A stretch of DNA of 64,000 nt from Flectonema sp. DT1601 (GCA_964019425.1 OZ025818.1:310001-374000); one strand, 5' to 3'. Counted from the stretch's first letter, positions 44,101 to 53,990 are shown. The notes: a model not told the origin generated them from the sequence alone. Numbers and translations are program-made.

Positions 44101-47100
44101 ATTATAGTCGCTGTCTTCATCAGCATGCTGCAATAAATAATTACCATCTCCAGAACACTCAACCAAAGCTGACAGCAGTCTATCTTGCTCAGACGTACAG
44201 GTTTCTTCAGCCGATTCTTGCATTGATAAGAAGATTCTTTTTTGATAATTATCAAGTGAGTGAAACTTTCTCAATGCTTCTGCGGGTAAATTTTGAACAA
44301 CAGAAACCTCCTCCGCTGTTAATACTAATTCAGATGAACCATTCTCGAATACTTTTAATAGAGAAATACATTCAGTAGTCACATCTCTATCTTCAATGTT
44401 ATTGGAATCAATATTAGAAAGTAATAGTTGTCGTTGATTTGATGGTAAGTCTTCAACTCTAATCCGAACAGAATCTTCCAACGCATTTAATATTAATTCA
44501 TTCTGATATTCCGTGTGTTGTGTTGTTAGTGAAGTTCTCGACGAACTTATTGTAGAAATCAGTTTTTGTTGATCTGAGTGAGTTGATCCTGAAAATTGCT
44601 GACTGGCAAAGAATTCCTGCTGAAGTTCATTAAGAGAGTCGTATTGTGACTTAATTTCTGGAGTTAGTTGGGATATGAGTGATGCCCTTCTTGCTTTTGT
44701 TAAAACTGAAGTCTGTTCTGTAAGAATATCAAACAGTTCTTCTCGTTCTTTTGACACACTCGTTCTTGCAGATGGAGATAATTTCTGAAAATCAGATGCA
44801 TTCAGTTGCTGTGAAAGAAATATCTCCTGTTGGCTGGATGTGAGTTTTCTAAATTGTTGTTTTTCTTCAGTCGACATCGTATCTATAATAGTTTTCTTTG
44901 ACTCAGTAGACAAGCTACCCTTTGAACCTTGTCCACACAACTGCAACAACTTTCTCTGCTGACTAACAATTTCAGTTTTTGATTCAGTTGAAAGGTTGTC
45001 AAACTCCTGTTGTGATAGCTGCTGTGATAAAAACAATTCTTTCTGTGATGGTGTCAATCCTTCAAAAGTCAATTTATCTTCTTCAGGTAAAGCCTCAATA
45101 ACGTCCTGTTGCTGTGCTTTTGTCAGCACTGGAGGTCCGCTTGTTGCAGTCAAAACAGCTAACAACTTAGACTGCTGCTGAGCGATGTGAGTTTTTTCAT
45201 TGTCAGATAGTTTGAATGCTACTGTTGGTGGTATCTGTTGGGACATGAAAGCATTTTGTTGATCACTGGAGAGTGATTCAAATCGAAGCTTCTCTTCCTC
45301 AGGCAATCCTTCAATCACACTACGCTGTTCACTCTGTGAAAGACTAGTTGTAGCGTATGTTGGTACGAGTGCTGACAGTAGTCGGTTCTGGTTGTGGATG
45401 ATCTGTTTTTTTTCATCAACTGACATGCCGTCTGTCACAGCAGGAGTCAATTGCTGTGACATAAAATATTGTTTTTGTGATGGAGTTAACTTCTTGTACT
45501 TTTCTTGTTGTACAGCATCCATGACTTTGTAAACTATTTCAACCTCACTCTCTGATGGCTTTGCACTAACTAAGCTGTTAGAGGATAGCTCTCTGAGAAG
45601 TTGTTTTGATGGTTGATTATGAGACGACTCCGACGTGCTTTTGAGGAATAAAAGTTTTTCCTCAGGTGTTAAATTTCCATATCGCGCACACTCATCGTCA
45701 TCCAACTGGGCTAAAGCCTCCTTCTCCGTAGAAGTAAGTGAGTGAAGCAGTTGACGTTGCTGTTTGTAGTAGTCAGACTTTTCCGAAGGAGTCATTTGCT
45801 CAATCTCATAAGCAGCTAATTGACCAGCTGTAAGAACTTGCTTTTGTGATGAGGTTAACTTGTTATATTTCTTTTGATCATCAGGAGTGAGGTGACTAAT
45901 TGTGTCAACAGATTGTGAACTATTTAAAAACTGTTGCTGCGCTCTCAACGTTTTCAATAACTGTCGTTGTTGTTGTCGATAGTCTTTCTTGTCAGCAGGT
46001 GTCATGCTTTTCAGATCAACTGAAGTTGGTTGCTGCATCATGAAGATTTGTTTTTGAATATTAAATAAACCATCAAAGACGTTTCTATCCACACCTCCCA
46101 TTACTTCAAACACTGCTGAGACGTGTCTCTCAGTGACAGGACCTTCGTTTGTTAGTTTGTTGAGTAGTTCACTTCTCTCTTGTAAAGTTAGTTTTGAATT
46201 CGATAGAAAAAATTGCTTTTGATCTGCGGACAGTGATTCAAATTGAGCTTTTTGCTGCAGCGTAAGTGTCTTGAGTACTGTTTCTTGATTTAAAGAAGCC
46301 AACGATGCTCGATACGCAACAAGAAACTGATCCTTTTCAGCTCCAGCAACAGACGTTGGATCAGCATATCGAAAAGCTAACTCTCCCAACACTTGAATAT
46401 GACTGTGTCGTAATTCAATTTCAACTTTATCACATTGTTGCTCAAGTGCTATTAGTCTGCAAAGTCTATTCCCGAATGCTGATTTACTTTTACTGGTAGC
46501 AGGGAGTATGAATACCGCTGTTGCTTTCATGATACCTGGAACTTTTATAACTCCAACATCCGACGTCTTGGTTTCACTCGGAACCTTTGATGCATATCTG
46601 GAGTGTAGTTCCTTTGCTGTAGATTTGTCTTTAGAGTCTGTTATAAACATGACTGGTAAGCATAGCCTCTGAACTGCTCGTTCGGTTGGTGCTGGGTTTG
46701 GTTTTAGTATTATTATGTATGGAGAGTCTCCTACTAATTCATTTTGAAGATCAGAGGGATCTAAACCTCCATGAGCAGTTTTTCTAAGGGTAATTACTTC
46801 GTGCTTTACTCTCGCGAATTCCATTGCTTCTTTACGAAGCTGTGCAACTTCATGACGAAGATCTCTAATTAGCTTTGTCTTACTATCTTCATTTACTGTT
46901 GCTCTCTGTCGGATCTGTTTTACACGATCAGCATAACGAAGGGTGTTCAATGATTCATCATAACAACTTGATGAAGGAGAGATGGTTGCTACCATAATAG
47001 TTTTGGAATTACCTCCCAAATTCTCTCTTAAAAGCCACGTCAAGTTCGAATCCCTGAAATTTATAAAAGTATCTCTGTGTCTCTCACAAGCTTCTGCTAA

Positions 47101-48000
47101 GTTATGAATAACCTGACCGAGAGTACAGAGTGATCTATTGATGTTGATACCTTCGTGTAAAACGTCTCCGGAAGTTCCGGCGTTTTTTGTTCTTTCAGAA
47201 CCTGCGAGATCGACCAAATTGATGCGAGAAACGTACTCTGTGAGTTCACCTTCTCTGAACATTGATTGCTTTAGAATAATTGTAAAGATCGCATGAGATC
47301 TGCTGCTAGAATCATTTAGCTTTGTTTGATTGGTATGTCGATGGCGATTACCCATCAGAAGTAAAGACTGGACGTCATCATACAACCCGACTGTATTGGT
47401 AGTCAATCCTTCTACGTATGGACCTTGAGTAGGATGTTCTCGAACTCGAAGATCATCTTTTGACTTTGATGGATCGAGTAGATCGTATACCTTTTCGTTA
47501 TAAATCTCATAGTAGCTACAACCAACTTCATAACTTGTTATAGCTGCCTGCTTTGGATCTGTTTCAGCAGGTAGATCAACTAAAGTATAATTACAATCTA
47601 TCTTCGTAAAAAGTTCACAACAAGCTCTGGGAATTATTCCTTGGGCTTGTTCTTCAGTACTCTTCTGATCACCCATCATGGTGTATGTTTTACCGCTACC
47701 TGTTTGACCGTAGGCGAGTATACAAGTGTTAAAACCACTGAAGGCATGATCTAGCATTTGCTTGCCGATGTCCTCATAAATGTCAAATTGGGTATCGAAC
47801 AAAGTACCTCCGTCGATTGACCAGTAGACGCGGTCGAATCCGAACCCACGTCCTCCAACGTTTCCCTTTCCATCTCTGGATATATTTAACTTTCTTGGGC
47901 CATCATGTGAGACAATAATATTCTGACCCACCTCTGGTGATGTCAAAGGCCTGACACGAACATGAACGAGCACTCGCTCGTCCTTATCCTTCTTTGTCAT
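41119..48000 (-). CDS. Kinesin-3-like motor with long helical repeat array
   Basis: 2293 residues in one frame. The motor domain fills residues 8-365: ATP loop GQTGSGKT (98-105), switch I SSSRSH (231-236), switch II DLAGSER (264-270), then the neck sequence VNEDSKTKLIRDL (369-381), which marks the kinesin-3 (Unc104/KIF1) family. All catalytic residues are present, so it should walk on microtubules. A typical FHA domain is not evident. Residues 580-1360 carry about 12 copies of a 57-72-residue unit built on a motif like FxxLTPSQKQxFLSQQ (see findings). Residues of about 1440-1990 are coiled coil. A compact C-terminal part (about 2000-2150, with SALKAEVIQFSPPALRQVQ) may bind cargo. Most likely a flagellar or vesicle transport motor. 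Confidence 0.93.
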   Translation of the reverse strand: MTKKDKDERVLVHVRVRPLTSPEVGQNIIVSHDGPRKLNISRDGKGNVGGRGFGFDRVYWSIDGGTLFDTQFDIYEDIGKQMLDHAFSGFNTCILAYGQTGSGKTYTMMGDQKSTEEQAQGIIPRACCELFTKIDCNYTLVDLPAETDPKQAAITSYEVGCSYYEIYNEKVYDLLDPSKSKDDLRVREHPTQGPYVEGLTTNTVGLYDDVQSLLLMGNRHRHTNQTKLNDSSSRSHAIFTIILKQSMFREGELTEYVSRINLVDLAGSERTKNAGTSGDVLHEGININRSLCTLGQVIHNLAEACERHRDTFINFRDSNLTWLLRENLGGNSKTIMVATISPSSSCYDESLNTLRYADRVKQIRQRATVNEDSKTKLIRDLRHEVAQLRKEAMEFARVKHEVITLRKTAHGGLDPSDLQNELVGDSPYIIILKPNPAPTERAVQRLCLPVMFITDSKDKSTAKELHSRYASKVPSETKTSDVGVIKVPGIMKATAVFILPATSKSKSAFGNRLCRLIALEQQCDKVEIELRHSHIQVLGELAFRYADPTSVAGAEKDQFLVAYRASLASLNQETVLKTLTLQQKAQFESLSADQKQFFLSNSKLTLQERSELLNKLTNEGPVTERHVSAVFEVMGGVDRNVFDGLFNIQKQIFMMQQPTSVDLKSMTPADKKDYRQQQRQLLKTLRAQQQFLNSSQSVDTISHLTPDDQKKYNKLTSSQKQVLTAGQLAAYEIEQMTPSEKSDYYKQQRQLLHSLTSTEKEALAQLDDDECARYGNLTPEEKLLFLKSTSESSHNQPSKQLLRELSSNSLVSAKPSESEVEIVYKVMDAVQQEKYKKLTPSQKQYFMSQQLTPAVTDGMSVDEKKQIIHNQNRLLSALVPTYATTSLSQSEQRSVIEGLPEEEKLRFESLSSDQQNAFMSQQIPPTVAFKLSDNEKTHIAQQQSKLLAVLTATSGPPVLTKAQQQDVIEALPEEDKLTFEGLTPSQKELFLSQQLSQQEFDNLSTESKTEIVSQQRKLLQLCGQGSKGSLSTESKKTIIDTMSTEEKQQFRKLTSSQQEIFLSQQLNASDFQKLSPSARTSVSKEREELFDILTEQTSVLTKARRASLISQLTPEIKSQYDSLNELQQEFFASQQFSGSTHSDQQKLISTISSSRTSLTTQHTEYQNELILNALEDSVRIRVEDLPSNQRQLLLSNIDSNNIEDRDVTTECISLLKVFENGSSELVLTAEEVSVVQNLPAEALRKFHSLDNYQKRIFLSMQESAEETCTSEQDRLLSALVECSGDGNYLLQHADEDSDYNEMFSRLTAHQQQVFLSLTPRDKFQFSSLAPEHQSQITELTPRQRIQFLGLTPRQQRQFLNMTPRGDDSSSTHLSSEQLKILSEVTSSNDEVELFRNTTALPPLDMRSLNRTQSHSSPSSSIVTSVGPITTGGRRTTRYGEDIEDLKITHEGVLSQVIEEGKRDLRLMELQVTEAQKELEAKEKLLDEIQRENHAEREANERRLTEMEEQNRQVVEEAFREQARKSSQAEECISVLEIQFRDAEERHAATVEEIAAELSNTQAKLSATEAQLDEDRYEIGNAKVLQATTIQKLEEAYVTLRGMKAALADNTEQLKSLRGDLIAKTTCVDSLQQEIDRLHEIENHGKQRITELQRAHLEGELRIQENHDELRKLRQAEHEKSVALREHQRLSNEDLTKRERELRHLKELADKKEIAKCAVEAQCEQLKERVEGTQEELQRIQLEIRGCEDTLRQKEVEIEDLHGENNRLTEEHAKETDQQRKVREREMTSQQEQIRDLSEQISVIQHKARDIQQRNRDLYQNQERIRERRVRLENELEKKECELKETKGRYLETHQRLQTTIRRGKKEHEQLAQLRKLTSLVKEQEMRIEYLQKELRESQAHNKRLEETQAFNHTVDQVEAVKRDMNNVLSALKAEVIQFSPPALRQVQAIVNAVQHAVDPRRIFRQAFNHIRHVATVISGRNQKHGCQWDVQESCLGCLKTYQRASALKALREIVVWYGVSPDFARQEMTAYTELTQNAKFLILLAKFCQNPSMPDLLNTRYDVCVSDVALRPLILAARRSKSAGKKEKESKRDLESTFDTLPDPPPLFASTLPCTLITSPIPNTISSHRSRSLKGEGHLPIATMHATERSRSSEIIPHQQYSDERRSSGHSIQRHILNCSVKSQSRLRARSPGSQGNTLTTVAYSTDKLAEKLAASTVAYYSRGQSPHHFRIPITDEEIDDGCKKKGEHDPKKKNFMQGTVSSQGKEVHSRGFPLAVHMMRRSVRYTKPSRPY

Positions 48001-48236
48001 GTTTGTCGTTTTTCTTGTTTTGTTTTATTTTTTCTCTTTTGTTAAATTTCTTACGTTGGTATGCGTGTAATCTGTTGAGTGAATAAAAAAAAAAAGGTTA
48101 ATATGTCACTAACTTAACATCATAAAAAGTTTTGGAAGTCAGTAATTTGACGAAAACGTAATTTCTAAGACGGATGGCCAAGATCTATAATACAAATTTA
48201 TAATAAAAATATTATTTTTTTCTATTTTTTTTTTTT

Positions 48237-50060
48237 TCACAAATCCGAGAGTTGTACCTGTGCCGCATGAGCTATTTCCCCACTTCCCGAAAAACCAATC
48301 AATACAAACACGCACATTGCCATTGACAAAATAGCACATTGAACGACTCCAGTCAAAGATACAAGAGGTGTCAAATCTGAAGTTTTTTTAAGATGAGAAG
48401 GGAGAAGACAACGACCGTATTTATGCAACACAAGTGACAAAACAGTACAAATAATCTCGGTAACAAACAACAATATTATAACATAAGTCTTTGGAATGAC
48501 GTAACTAACAAGTGAGGAGTCAACGCAATCAACAAACCCAGTCGACCAAGGGAAGAATGATGATAAATACAACATTCCAAAACCAATAAAAGGAAGATAT
48601 CCAGCATACATTTGACCAGCGGATGCCAATACGTCTAATGGAGATTCGGTTGGAGTCCAGTTATAACAAGGTCTCATTATGAATGATAATAACCATTTAT
48701 GTATATTACTGCGTGTTAAGCATTCAATAAAGATCGTTGTCAGTAAATTAATAACAAGTGACCATGTACCGTTTATTGTTATCACTAGAAGTGCTCGTAC
48801 CGCATCGTTGAAAACTACTATTCCGAGAGTAACGTGAAGCAGTTGCCTTTCTGGAAGCAATGCCGATCCAATTTGTGAACCACCCTTATCAAATTTAAAA
48901 TATTTCTTTGCCTCAATCCTACTTATAAAAATCAACAAAATCTTATTAAAAATTTGAGAAACGACGAAGACCACCACCGGCCACATGGATAACACAATAT
49001 CAGCTGAATAACTATTAAAGACCAACTCTTTAAAAGCATGTATAATAATTAAGAAAAACAAAGCATTCATAAAAGGAGAAGCACACAACACGGCTCTGTA
49101 CACACAATTGCTTACAATACCGCAGCTTATCAAAGTTACTGTTGCGGATGACAGAGTGAGAAGTATCTCGACAAACGATGAGATGCCATCAAAGGCAGAA
49201 TGAAGACCATACAACAAACAACCATCCAATATAATACTAATCAATAACGGTATTATAAAATGTAGGTTGCACCATCCTTCACCAAGTCGAATCACTGACG
49301 ATAACAAATGAACACCATACAAGTGAATCGGAGCGCTAAAGATCAGTCTGCGATACACTACGTGATACAGTAACTCGATGCTATTACAGCTGCATGTGTC
49401 ATTCGTATCAATAGCAGGTAACTCGTTGGTGCAGATTTGATTTGGACCAAGTTCCTTCGATAGGAGGACAGCTGAAATCATAAAAACCGCTGCCGGGATT
49501 AGAATCAATAAGAAAGTTTTTATTAATTTCCAAAATAACGTCTCTCCTCTTCCAACAACAAACGTTTTCGTTAAGTTTCTTTTTGAAAGCCAATTCGCAT
49601 GTCGCTTTTGTCTTCCAACAGAAAGTTCAACATCCAACCTCAATTTTAGTATTTCCATAAAATCTTTATTCTCACACGAATATCTTATAAACCCCTCTCT
49701 TGAAATACGACCGTATTGGAGAGTAATACTTTTTAAGTGTTTCGTGAACTCTTCAATCCTCTGAGCAGAAGGAACTAATCTGCAAGCTTCTTCATTTGAA
49801 ATAACCCCATCGTTGTTTTTATCAGCAATATTAAAACACGTATTGGCGATAACGACCCTTACATCAGCAACATTCATAGTAGTATGACTTCTCTTACGAC
49901 TATCAACATGTTGGATTGTTGGGTTCATTGGGTTTATATTCACAATGTGATTATTTTGATTTGGTTTATCGAAGTCATTGAATGAACGTCCAGTTCGTTG
50001 TGGACTTTGTGGTGAGGAATTACTTCGGAAACGACCAGTTGGAAGAAACGGTTCCTCCAT
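48237..50060 (-). CDS. Multi-span membrane protein with one EF hand
   Basis: 607 residues. A polar N terminus is followed by an EF-hand loop at residues 80-91 (DKNNDGVISNEE) that has the Ca-binding Asp, Asn, Asp and terminal Glu positions. From residue 175 there are about ten hydrophobic helices (for example LIKTFLLILIPAAVFMISAV, IIPLLISIILDGCLLYGL, VIILLFVTEIICTVLSLVL). Calcium sensing coupled to a channel or transporter is a reasonable inference. I cannot match the helices to a named family. Confidence 0.75.
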   Translation of the reverse strand: MEEPFLPTGRFRSNSSPQSPQRTGRSFNDFDKPNQNNHIVNINPMNPTIQHVDSRKRSHTTMNVADVRVVIANTCFNIADKNNDGVISNEEACRLVPSAQRIEEFTKHLKSITLQYGRISREGFIRYSCENKDFMEILKLRLDVELSVGRQKRHANWLSKRNLTKTFVVGRGETLFWKLIKTFLLILIPAAVFMISAVLLSKELGPNQICTNELPAIDTNDTCSCNSIELLYHVVYRRLIFSAPIHLYGVHLLSSVIRLGEGWCNLHFIIPLLISIILDGCLLYGLHSAFDGISSFVEILLTLSSATVTLISCGIVSNCVYRAVLCASPFMNALFFLIIIHAFKELVFNSYSADIVLSMWPVVVFVVSQIFNKILLIFISRIEAKKYFKFDKGGSQIGSALLPERQLLHVTLGIVVFNDAVRALLVITINGTWSLVINLLTTIFIECLTRSNIHKWLLSFIMRPCYNWTPTESPLDVLASAGQMYAGYLPFIGFGMLYLSSFFPWSTGFVDCVDSSLVSYVIPKTYVIILLFVTEIICTVLSLVLHKYGRCLLPSHLKKTSDLTPLVSLTGVVQCAILSMAMCVFVLIGFSGSGEIAHAAQVQLSDL

Positions 50061-50794
50061 ATTTGAGTGGACCTAAACATGAAATATCAGTCAGTTGATT
50101 TGGTTGCGGATTCATCATAAAAATGAAAACAGGTTCACTCATCTGATCATTTGATAACAACGTCCTGTAGAATAAGATAGGTTGGTTGTGATGTCTTATC
50201 AAATTCTTTTTTTTTTTTTTTTTTTTTTTTTTTTCTTCATTGGTGCTAACACAAATCAGGTGCTCTTATAACGTTTTTCCTTTTTTAAAGTACCTCTCGC
50301 TCTTCCTCAGCTTGTGATGACATCGTTTTTTTTGCTGCCGATATTTCTTTTCTTTTTTTTTTTTTTTTTTTTTTAATGTACGAAACATTGTTTTTTTTTT
50401 TCTCTCTTTTTTTTTTTTTTTTTTTTAAACTCTAAAACGGAATGTGGTTTAAACGACATGCTAGGGTATACTATCACAGCATTCTTTTTAAAAAAAAGAC
50501 TGGGGCCATCACGAGCCTACAGAGAAAGATCAAAGCGCCACACGGGAAACCTCATTCAGAAGAAGAAAAAAAGAAACTTTCACAAAACCAAAAAAACCCC
50601 AGTGCCGAAGATAAAAACTAAAATAGAAAGAAAGGTTCAATGGTAAACGGAACGGTAGTATAAAAAGGGCAATGGTAGTATAATAAAAAGGTGCCCAAGA
50701 CATGTTTCCGTTTTCGCTATTTTTTTCTTTATTGTTTTTTTTTTTTGTTTTTACTTTTTTTTCCCCATGCCAACAGCAGAGAGCTAGAAATTAT
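50061..50794. other. 0.7-kb intergenic stretch
   Basis: T runs at 50210-50234, 50354-50375 and 50408-50427. Nothing coding seen. Confidence 0.6.
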
Positions 50795-51211
50795 CTAGAA
50801 TCCCTTTCTTGCACGGCCGACGATCTCCTTCTCTTCCAAGTCATCGACACCGTTGGCCTGAACTTCGATAAGTCCTCCTTCGATCTTCTTCTTCAAAGCG
50901 TCTTTGCTACCGGCGTAAAGCATCTTCGACTTAACCTTTCCGGCGTCTGGGTTCCAAGTAATGAACAACAACTTTGACTTTGAAACACCTTCGTCCTCAA
51001 AGACCAAGTCCCACACGAAGTAACGAGCATCATCCTTTGGGATGGCAGCAAGGAAGTCAGCCCATGAGGTTCCCTTGGCGAACTTGGTTCCGATAACAAT
51101 TGAGCTTCCGTCAATCTTGAACTCAAGTCCCTGGTTTGGTGACTTGTTAGTCTTCAATGCGTCGAACTCAACGACGCACTCATCAGCGCAGGAAACTCCG
51201 GTCATGGCCAT
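50795..51211 (-). CDS. Cofilin/ADF, copy 1
   Basis: 138 residues, the usual length of an actin-depolymerising factor. The ADF-homology fold is clear: N-terminal MAMTGVSCADECVVEFDAL, the central DARYFVWDLVFE with KSKLLFITWNPD, and the long actin-binding helix SKMLYAGSKDALKKKI. It binds actin and severs or depolymerises filaments. The ATG directly follows CTCTTTTCAAG, a likely trans-splice acceptor. Protein identical to copy 2 and DNA nearly so. The next Ser or Thr after the start could be a regulatory phosphorylation site, as in the family. Confidence 0.93.
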   Translation of the reverse strand: MAMTGVSCADECVVEFDALKTNKSPNQGLEFKIDGSSIVIGTKFAKGTSWADFLAAIPKDDARYFVWDLVFEDEGVSKSKLLFITWNPDAGKVKSKMLYAGSKDALKKKIEGGLIEVQANGVDDLEEKEIVGRARKGF

Positions 51212-51222
51212 CTTGAAAAGAG
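51212..51222 (-). promoter_or_regulatory. Candidate trans-splice acceptor of cofilin copy 1
   Basis: Minus strand CTCTTTTCAAG immediately before ATG. The same sequence precedes copy 2 at 52191-52201. Confidence 0.45.
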
Positions 51223-51773
51223 TAAAGGGAATAGAGCTGAGGGGGAAATGAAATATTTATTTGAAAAACGTATGTGATCCTCCCTTCAACACTCAGCAGC
51301 GAACAAGTAACCCACTCAACCTGATAATATCTCGTAACTGAGTGCATCGCCTTATTAATAGATCGTATCGTACCTATCCAGAGCAAGGCGTTGGTTGTCT
51401 CCTTTTCCTCTATTTTAATAGAGACAGCCTGTCTAGAATAAGTAATTATCTTTGCGATCACATCTACCTGTCATGTGAAAACTGAAGGACCAAGTGAATA
51501 AGAAAAGGAAAAACTGAAAGACGCGAAAAACCCCGCCACAACAAAGTGGCTATAACCCCAGCAGACAAGAAGCACGTAACAAAAATTCGTTCTGAAAATG
51601 CAGACAAAACGAAGTTTCACACAATGCGGATAAGAAGGAATAGAAATGGGATGTGGGACAGGACGGGCATAAAGAGGACACCTTTTTTTTTTTTTCTTCC
51701 GTGTTGACGTACTTCTTCCTCTTTTTTTTTTTTTTAATTCTTTTTTTTAATTTCCCCAGGGAATAAGAATTAT
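51212..51773. other. Intergenic stretch between the cofilin copies
   Basis: About 560 bp without a gene. It resembles neither copy beyond the first ~20 bases. Confidence 0.6.
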
Positions 51774-52190
51774 CTAGAATCCCTTTCTTGCACGGCCGAC
51801 GATCTCCTTCTCTTCCAAGTCATCGACACCGTTGGCCTGAACTTCGATAAGTCCTCCTTCGATCTTCTTCTTCAAAGCGTCTTTGCTACCGGCGTAAAGC
51901 ATCTTCGACTTAACCTTTCCGGCGTCTGGGTTCCAAGTAATGAACAACAACTTTGACTTTGAAACACCTTCGTCCTCAAAGACCAAGTCCCACACGAAGT
52001 AACGAGCATCATCCTTTGGGATGGCAGCAAGGAAGTCAGCCCATGAGGTTCCCTTGGCGAACTTGGTTCCGATAACAATTGAGCTTCCGTCAATCTTGAA
52101 CTCAAGTCCCTGGTTTGGTGACTTGTTAGTCTTCAATGCGTCGAATTCAACGACGCACTCATCAGCGCAGGAAACTCCGGTCATGGCCAT
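51774..52190 (-). CDS. Cofilin/ADF, copy 2
   Basis: Same 138-residue protein as copy 1. A frame extending 25 codons upstream is open, but that part holds the CTCTTTTCAAG acceptor and differs from copy 1, so the start is at 52190. I see a single base difference from copy 1 in the coding part (GAATTC against GAACTC near 52144). See findings. Confidence 0.93.
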   Translation of the reverse strand: MAMTGVSCADECVVEFDALKTNKSPNQGLEFKIDGSSIVIGTKFAKGTSWADFLAAIPKDDARYFVWDLVFEDEGVSKSKLLFITWNPDAGKVKSKMLYAGSKDALKKKIEGGLIEVQANGVDDLEEKEIVGRARKGF

Positions 52191-52428
52191 CTTGAAAAGA
52201 GTAAAGGGATGGGAGAGCTGATAGAGAAATAAAAAGGTAACATACAAACACAAAACACTAAACAACTAACACATACATCTACACATCTTCGATTCACACC
52301 ATTAGAACAACAATCACCTGAAGAGGGGAACAAACCAATCTAATACTCCAAACAACTACTCACTACTTAGTTTACTTGTCGGATAATTCCAACAATTCTA
52401 AAAAGAGAAGGACTGGTGACAAACCTTC

Positions 52429-53948
52429 TCACCATTGTACTTCAGGTTTTATTGAATAAATATAATGAATAAGAACAGAAGATGGATCCTTAATAACGAG
52501 TGATGGGATCGGAGTCAGCGATGAAAAAGTTTTATCTTCCGATGAATGACCAGCTGCGAAAGGAGACGGAGTGACTTCTTTAATTACCTTCTCAAGATGA
52601 GCAATACGAGCTTGTTGAGATTCCGATTTAATATCTTCATGTTGAATCTCAGATAACTGAAATTTCAATAGTGACATAGAAGGAACCGCCACAGATCTAT
52701 CTGGAACGTGATCGAGTGTAAGGACTGACACCAATAATAATATAACGCTGCTCTCATCTATCATTCCCTCTATCGCTTTCAATGGAGACGCATATGCTAT
52801 TTCAGGGGTTTGAATGCCACGTTGTAGAGTAGCTAGTAAGGAATACTTCTTTATGGGAATCCACATAATTCGAATATTCGCTCTAGCGATATCCTCTACT
52901 TCATCAAATGGAAGTGACTTTAATCTGTTGTTGAATACTTCTGATTGGGATGTGGATTTGAAAAGAAAGACATCGTCAATTTTTGGATACCACAACACTG
53001 ATCGAGTGATAGGCTCAACTAACGGAGGTCGCTGTTTGTTGGAACAAGCGAAAACTTTTACCATCGGAGACTCACTGAACTCCATCATGCTTACTACTTT
53101 TATATTGTCAGGTGCATCTGGTGCTGTCACATCTGCTGCTCTGTCAGCAACACAACTCCTGAAATGTGTTATCGGAAATGAATCGTTTGGCACATCTAAG
53201 GCACATCCAATATCACATAAGAATTTCTGAATTCCATCACAACACTGTTTATTCGCTTCTTGGCATTGCAAGTCCCACAATGTTTGTTCTATTGTTCTAA
53301 CGGGTCCAGTTATATAATGAATAGCATCATTCTTATTGATTGCTGTCTTTGATTCTCTAATCTGTTTTGCGACGTTTAAGTGTTCTCTCTTTAACCCAGC
53401 AGGTATCGGAATTGGTGACTTAGTGTGAGCAACGTGAAGTAGGAATACAGATACAGGGTTCTCATTTCCTTGACAGGTACTTAGCATCTCAAATCTTCTT
53501 TTACGATTTGAAGACTCGTTTGGGAATACGAGATACGTCTCAATAGGAAGTAGCTGACTACTACTGACACAATCAGTTATCCATTTCGCTGTTACGACAG
53601 CAGCGTTTCCTGATTGGAGTGTCTTGGGATTCGGTTTCTGTTTTTTTTTTTGTTTTTTGTTTTTTTTTTAAAGGCACCCCGAGCTTGTAAAAACCACCCA
53701 GAGCATCGCAGAGTCCCTGAGGACTCACAGACACGTACCTACGGTGAATTTTGGGTGTTAAAAAAAAAAAAAAAAAAAAAAAGACAAACAGTCTGTCCTA
53801 TTATAATATGGGTCACATCGTCAGTGTATTGCTGTACCATGATTCCCCCATTTGACGTTATTGCTTTGTTGATTTGTGGAGATCGTTTCCTTCCATGAAC
53901 GAGGGCTGTGATGCCAGCGAATATACCATCGATGCTTATGTGGGTCAT
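52429..53948 (-). CDS. BRCT-domain protein, two exons
   Basis: Exons 53948-53790 and 53637-52429 give 455 residues. A BRCT domain is assembled only after splicing: DGIFAGITALVHG, INKAITSNGGIMV, DDVTHIIIGQT, then across the joint KPNPKTLQSGNAAVVTAKW, ITDCVSSSQLLPIETYLVF. The GG turn and the W-x-x-x-C of the last helix are present. BRCT domains bind phosphoproteins in DNA repair and checkpoint control, so a nuclear role is likely. The remaining 350 residues are not recognised. Start at 53948 follows TTTTTCCTCAG by 28 bases. Confidence 0.83.
53638..53789 (-). other. Intron of the BRCT gene with poly-U and poly-A ends
   Basis: 152 bp, phase 0, GTTTGTC then about 23 T, ending in A-runs broken by single C and then CAG. 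The two ends are complementary. Internal parts also pair (GAGTCC with GGACTC; ACACCC with GGGTG), so it could fold to a long hairpin. Confidence 0.85.
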
Positions 53949-53976
53949 CAGTTTAAAATAGAAAATATACACTCCA

Positions 53977-53990
53977 CTGAGGAAAAAAAT
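53977..53990 (-). promoter_or_regulatory. Candidate trans-splice acceptor of the BRCT gene
   Basis: Minus strand ATTTTTTTCCTCAG, 28 bases before the ATG. Confidence 0.45.

Noticed and set aside
52191-52265. 25-codon N-terminal extension of cofilin copy 2 looking like a signal peptide
   Set aside because: It is absent in copy 1 and contains the shared acceptor CTCTTTTCAAG directly before the common ATG.
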